The notes beneath the pieces are model-generated. The model did not search any database, was not told the DNA's origin, and saw only the letters and a list, made by a program, of their open reading frames with translations. Below, piece by piece: positions 6,049-8,478 of a stretch of 8,478 nt of DNA. Source of the DNA: Arthrobacter sp. Its GTDB lineage: Bacteria > Actinomycetota > Actinomycetes > Actinomycetales > Micrococcaceae. Every line of letters begins with the position of its first letter. The first letter of the stretch is position 1. The stretch is taken from contig JAODMS010000229.1 in the NCBI GenBank assembly GCA_025464925.1, positions 1 through 8,478 of the forward strand. The letters run 5' to 3'. The translations under genes and the position numbers were made by a program.

Positions 6049-7716
6049 TTAGTGCTCTTGCGCCGGTACCGGGGCCGGTACGCTAGGGGAGGCGGGGTGG
6101 TGCATCAAGGTGGCGCGGCGTTCGCTGGGAGCATGACCGGTCACCACAACGGTTGCGTCCTGGGTGGGGCTGGCCATGGGCCGGAACCCTGCCGGCACGG
6201 GCTGGAGCCGCGCGGGCTTGTCCACATGGTGGAAGGATGGCGGGAAGGGGGCCGCCTGCTCGATGAGCGATTCGTAGAATTCCAGCCACTTGTTCTGGTT
6301 GAAGGCCACGGCGGCAACGATGCGGCCCTTGTAGCCGTAGACAGCAAGGAATCTTCGCTGGGGCACCGAACCTTGGGCGATGATCACCTCGTCGGCGGCC
6401 GACGGGACGCCCACACTCTTGATTTCGGTTCCAAACTGGACGGACCAGAACTGCGGCACCACCAGGTGCGGCCATCTCTCGGCCTCACCGCTGACCATGT
6501 TGTGCGCCGCGACCTCGGCCTGGGAAAGAGCGTTGCCCCAGTGCTCACTCGCCAGGAACTGGTATCCGAACATGGGCTGCGGCGCACGGGCGACGTCGCC
6601 GGCGACGAAGATGTTATCGGTGACCAAACCATTTGCATCGAACGCACGGCAGCCGGCATCGCTAGCGACTCCCCAGATGCCGCACGCCAGCCCTGAACCT
6701 GCCAGCCATTCGACGTTGCGGACCGCCCCGAGCGCGGCAACCGCCACATCCACCTCAAGGCTTGTGCCGTCGGAGAGATGGGCACGACGCAGGCGGCCCT
6801 CGGGGTTTCCTTCCAGGGATACCACCCGGACGCCGCACCGCAGGTCGACGCCATTCTCCCGTTGAAGGTCCCCCGCGATTGCGCCGACGACCCCACCGAG
6901 CGCTGCGCCGAGCGGGGCCGCGCCGGCCTCAGCGACCGTCACCGGCAGTTCCAGTTCCCGGCACACTGAAGCGATTTCTGAGCCGATGAATCCTGCACCG
7001 ATGACGAGGACCCGCCGCGGCCGGGCGGCGAGCATCTGCCGCAACAGTGCTGCGTCCGCACTTGTGCGCAGGGTCAGGACGCCCTCCAGTGCGGCCTCAG
7101 CCGGGTTTGGCCAGGGGCGGGCCCGCACGCCCGTGGCGATTAACAACTTGTCGAACCCGATCCGGGTTCCGTCCGCGAGGTGCAGCTGCTTCTCGGCAAG
7201 GTCGAGTCCGCTGGCCGCCACACCGAGCCGCCAGTCTGCGTCGATTCGGCGGCGGCGGGGCAGTGCGGTCTGGTCCGGGGGCACCCACCCCGTCAAGGCT
7301 TGTTTGGACAGCGGCGGCCGGTCATAGGGCTCGACTGGCTCGTCGCCGACGACGGTCAGCGACCCGCTGAACCCTTCCTCGCGCACCCGTTCCGCGGCCC
7401 GGAGGCCAGTCAGTGACGCGCCGACGATGACAATCCGTCCGGTCCGCTTGAACGGTGCGCGGCGGCCGTTGCCCTGCGCTGGCGTGGCCTTCCGGGAACC
7501 GGCGGGCTGTGACCCGGCAGGTTCGTCCGCGCCGTCCAGTTGGATCGCCTGGACCGGACACGCCGCCGCGGCCCGCAGGATCTTTCGGTGCTGCGCCTCG
7601 TCCGGAGCAGCGTCGTACACCAGGGCCTCGTCCCCCCGGATGGCGAAGACGTCCGGGGCAAGGAACGCGCACTGGGCGTAACCCTGGCATTTGTTGAGGT
7701 CGACGACGAGTCTCAT
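6049..7716 (-). CDS. Ferredoxin-ferredoxin reductase fusion, redox partner of the P450
   Basis: One unbroken 555-residue frame with two modules. Residues 1-60 are a small P450-type ferredoxin: KCQGYAQC (C10, C16) and AAACPVQAI (C53). Three cysteines and a tyrosine (Y13) at the variable position of CxxYxxC...CP suggest a [3Fe-4S] or labile [4Fe-4S] cluster. A Gly/Pro/Ala linker (about 61-90) leads to a putidaredoxin-reductase-like flavoprotein: FAD motif GASLTG (99-104), YDRPPLSK (131-138), NAD(P)H motif VIGAGFIGSEIAS (238-250), second FAD motif IFVAGDVA (369-376), and the EHWGNALSQ segment (391-399), then the reductase C-terminal domain to about 512. A Pro/Ala-rich 40-residue tail follows. 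It would pass electrons from NAD(P)H to FAD to the Fe-S cluster to the P450 encoded 24 bases downstream. The start ATG at 7716 has AGAGGA about 11 bases upstream. Fusion seen directly; partner role inferred from the operon. Confidence 0.93.
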   Translation of the reverse strand: MRLVVDLNKCQGYAQCAFLAPDVFAIRGDEALVYDAAPDEAQHRKILRAAAACPVQAIQLDGADEPAGSQPAGSRKATPAQGNGRRAPFKRTGRIVIVGASLTGLRAAERVREEGFSGSLTVVGDEPVEPYDRPPLSKQALTGWVPPDQTALPRRRRIDADWRLGVAASGLDLAEKQLHLADGTRIGFDKLLIATGVRARPWPNPAEAALEGVLTLRTSADAALLRQMLAARPRRVLVIGAGFIGSEIASVCRELELPVTVAEAGAAPLGAALGGVVGAIAGDLQRENGVDLRCGVRVVSLEGNPEGRLRRAHLSDGTSLEVDVAVAALGAVRNVEWLAGSGLACGIWGVASDAGCRAFDANGLVTDNIFVAGDVARAPQPMFGYQFLASEHWGNALSQAEVAAHNMVSGEAERWPHLVVPQFWSVQFGTEIKSVGVPSAADEVIIAQGSVPQRRFLAVYGYKGRIVAAVAFNQNKWLEFYESLIEQAAPFPPSFHHVDKPARLQPVPAGFRPMASPTQDATVVVTGHAPSERRATLMHHPASPSVPAPVPAQEH

Positions 7717-7790
7717 GCCGAATTCTTCCTCTTGTGGTCCGCGCCACCCCTCGCCGCACGGGCCGGGAACTCCCCTGATTGAGTGAGTAG

Positions 7791-7819
7791 AGTCTAGGCC
7801 CGGCGGCCGTGCTCTGGAA
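7791..7819 (-). promoter_or_regulatory. Candidate promoter of the ferredoxin reductase-P450 operon
   Basis: On the minus strand, TTCCAG (7819-7814) and TAGACT (7796-7791) are separated by 17 bases. TAGACT is the same -10 hexamer as that of the DUF456 gene. It overlaps a short palindrome TAGA-G-TCTA (7788-7796). Transcription would begin near 7784, giving a leader of about 68 bases with a ribosome site. The -35 is weak, so this is tentative. Confidence 0.35.
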
Positions 7820-7828
7820 GAGGCGGCA

Positions 7829-7865
7829 GGCCCCAGGCCGGCGCGCCAGCGGCCGCCCTGGGGCC
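7829..7865. promoter_or_regulatory. 9-bp inverted repeat in the divergent control region
   Basis: GGCCCCAGG at 7829-7837 is the exact reverse complement of CCTGGGGCC at 7857-7865, with a 19-base GC-rich spacer that contains GGCGCGCC. It lies between the candidate operon promoter on the left and the -35/-10 of the NTF2-like gene on the right, a fitting place for an operator controlling both. The high GC content makes chance repeats more likely, so the call is moderate at best. Confidence 0.4.
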
Positions 7866-7866
7866 C

Positions 7867-7895
7867 TTGCGGGCCTCCGCCGCAGCGGGTACAAA
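7867..7895 (+). promoter_or_regulatory. Candidate leaderless promoter of the NTF2-like gene
   Basis: TTGCGG (7867-7872) and TACAAA (7890-7895) are separated by 17 bases, and the -10-like hexamer is six bases before the ATG at 7902. The GAGG between them is too close to the ATG to serve as a ribosome site. The -35 also lies in a 7-bp stem-loop (7860-7877) whose loop is TTGC. Confidence 0.45.
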
Positions 7896-7901
7896 CGAGG
7901 C

Positions 7902-8258
7902 ATGAGAGATGCTGCCGCGCGCTGGATGGAGCGCTACATCACGGCGTGGAGGTCGAACGAGCCGGAAGACATCCGGGCGCTGTTCACGGAGGACGCCGTC
8001 TACGCCACGAGCCCGGATGAACCCGAGCCCTGGCGCGGACGGAAACAGATCGTGGAGCACTGGCTTGCCGTGCGCGACGAGCCTGATGACTGGACCTTCG
8101 AGTGGAAATTGCTGGGAGTCGACGGCGGGAGGGCCTTCATCCAGGGCCTCACCAGCTACCGCGGAACCGGCCGCATCTACGACAACCTTTGGATCATCCA
8201 GTTGACAGCGGATGGCCGGGCCTCGTCCTTCACCGAGTGGTACATGCAGCGCAAGTAG
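7902..8258 (+). CDS. NTF2-like / SnoaL-like domain protein
   Basis: A 118-residue soluble protein of the cone-shaped alpha+beta NTF2-like fold. Its N-terminal helix RWMERYITAWRSNEPEDIRA (7-26) is followed by LFTEDAVYATSPDEPEPWRG (27-46), the usual SnoaL-like entry into the pocket, then RKQIVEHWLAVRDE, and strands WTFEWKLLGVDGGRAFIQGL (64-83), with YDNLWIIQLTADGRASSFTE near the end. Members of this superfamily include isomerases, cyclases, hydrolases and ligand-binding proteins, so the name alone gives no reaction. The ATG at 7902 is preferred over an upstream GTG at 7809 because that extension is arginine-rich, covers the control region, and has no family resemblance. It is divergent from the P450 operon across 185 bases and may act on the same compound. 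It ends 12 bases from the convergent LysE-like gene. Confidence 0.82.
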   Translation: MRDAAARWMERYITAWRSNEPEDIRALFTEDAVYATSPDEPEPWRGRKQIVEHWLAVRDEPDDWTFEWKLLGVDGGRAFIQGLTSYRGTGRIYDNLWIIQLTADGRASSFTEWYMQRK

Positions 8259-8270
8259 GCCGGATACGTC

Positions 8271-8478
8271 TTAGCTGTGGGCGAAGGCTTGGCTGAACAA
8301 GGGGATGAGCTGTTCGGAGAGCAGTACCGCGCCCAGGACCAGCATGATGAGCCCGCTGGCCAGCGTTACCCGGCGGGCCGCCCCGGGCCGGGAGTGCAGC
8401 AGCTTCCGGGCCAGCAGCGCCACACAGCTGTAGACGACCGCCACCAGCAGGACAAAGGTCAGCCCGAGCAGCCCGGAC
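8271..8478 (-). CDS. Probable LysE/RhtB-type exporter (C-terminal part, cut by window edge)
   Basis: The last 69 residues of a minus-strand membrane protein ending at TAA (8273-8271). It shows a hydrophobic helix GLLGLTFVLLVAVVYSCVAL, a basic loop LARKLLHSRPGAARRVT, and a final helix LASGLIMLVLGAVLLSEQ, then a short tail LIPLFSQAFAHS. The pattern of helix, Arg/Lys-rich loop with RR, and a last Gly-rich helix is that of the C-terminus of LysE/RhtB amino acid exporters. The family usually has about 210 residues and six helices, so two thirds is missing. With only this end visible, other small membrane families cannot be ruled out. Confidence 0.6.
   Translation of the reverse strand, partial: SGLLGLTFVLLVAVVYSCVALLARKLLHSRPGAARRVTLASGLIMLVLGAVLLSEQLIPLFSQAFAHS

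Noticed and set aside
7809..7901. Longer form of the NTF2-like protein starting at GTG 7809
   Set aside because: The extra 31 residues are Arg/Gly/Ala-rich, have no family resemblance, and overlap the inverted repeat and candidate promoters.

Overview
The window is GC-rich, densely coded actinobacterial DNA. The gene content, the start signals and the codon use suggest a soil Micrococcaceae such as Arthrobacter or Pseudarthrobacter. That assignment is inference, because no rRNA or marker gene is present. I see ten protein genes, two of them cut by the window edges. I see no RNA genes, insertion sequences or CRISPR. No gap between genes exceeds 185 bases.

Layout: (1) Positions 1-332 (-) hold the N-terminus of a sugar-porter MFS transporter. 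(2) Positions 456-1562 (-) hold a secreted lipoprotein nuclease of the staphylococcal-nuclease fold, with a repetitive Ala/Pro tail and a small Cys-containing C-terminal motif. (3) Positions 1720-3021 (+) hold a divergently transcribed MFS/SLC45-like transporter. (4) Positions 3148-3645 (+) hold a DUF456 membrane protein, and 3696-4679 (+) a TPR-like protein of unknown function. Both appear to be read from leaderless transcripts. (5) Positions 7716-4756 (-) form a two-gene operon. Its first gene is a ferredoxin fused to an FAD/NAD(P)H ferredoxin reductase, and its second is a cytochrome P450. (6) Positions 7902-8258 (+) hold a divergent NTF2/SnoaL-like protein. (7) Positions 8271-8478 (-) hold the C-terminal part of a probable LysE/RhtB-type exporter.

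The most coherent functional unit is the P450 operon. Electrons would pass from NAD(P)H to FAD in the reductase, then to the fused [3Fe-4S] (or [4Fe-4S]) ferredoxin and on to the P450 heme, so one operon encodes a complete class I-like monooxygenase in two polypeptides. The divergent NTF2-like gene shares the 185-base control region, which carries a 9-bp inverted repeat, and may belong to the same pathway. The substrate cannot be read from the sequence.

Other notable signals are a five-tract G-quadruplex motif where the -35 element of the DUF456 gene should be, three genes whose -10-like hexamer lies exactly six bases before the ATG, and a hexanucleotide microsatellite inside the nuclease gene. 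Nothing here amounts to a clearly new defence or mobile system. The fused redox partner and the nuclease tail are the best leads.
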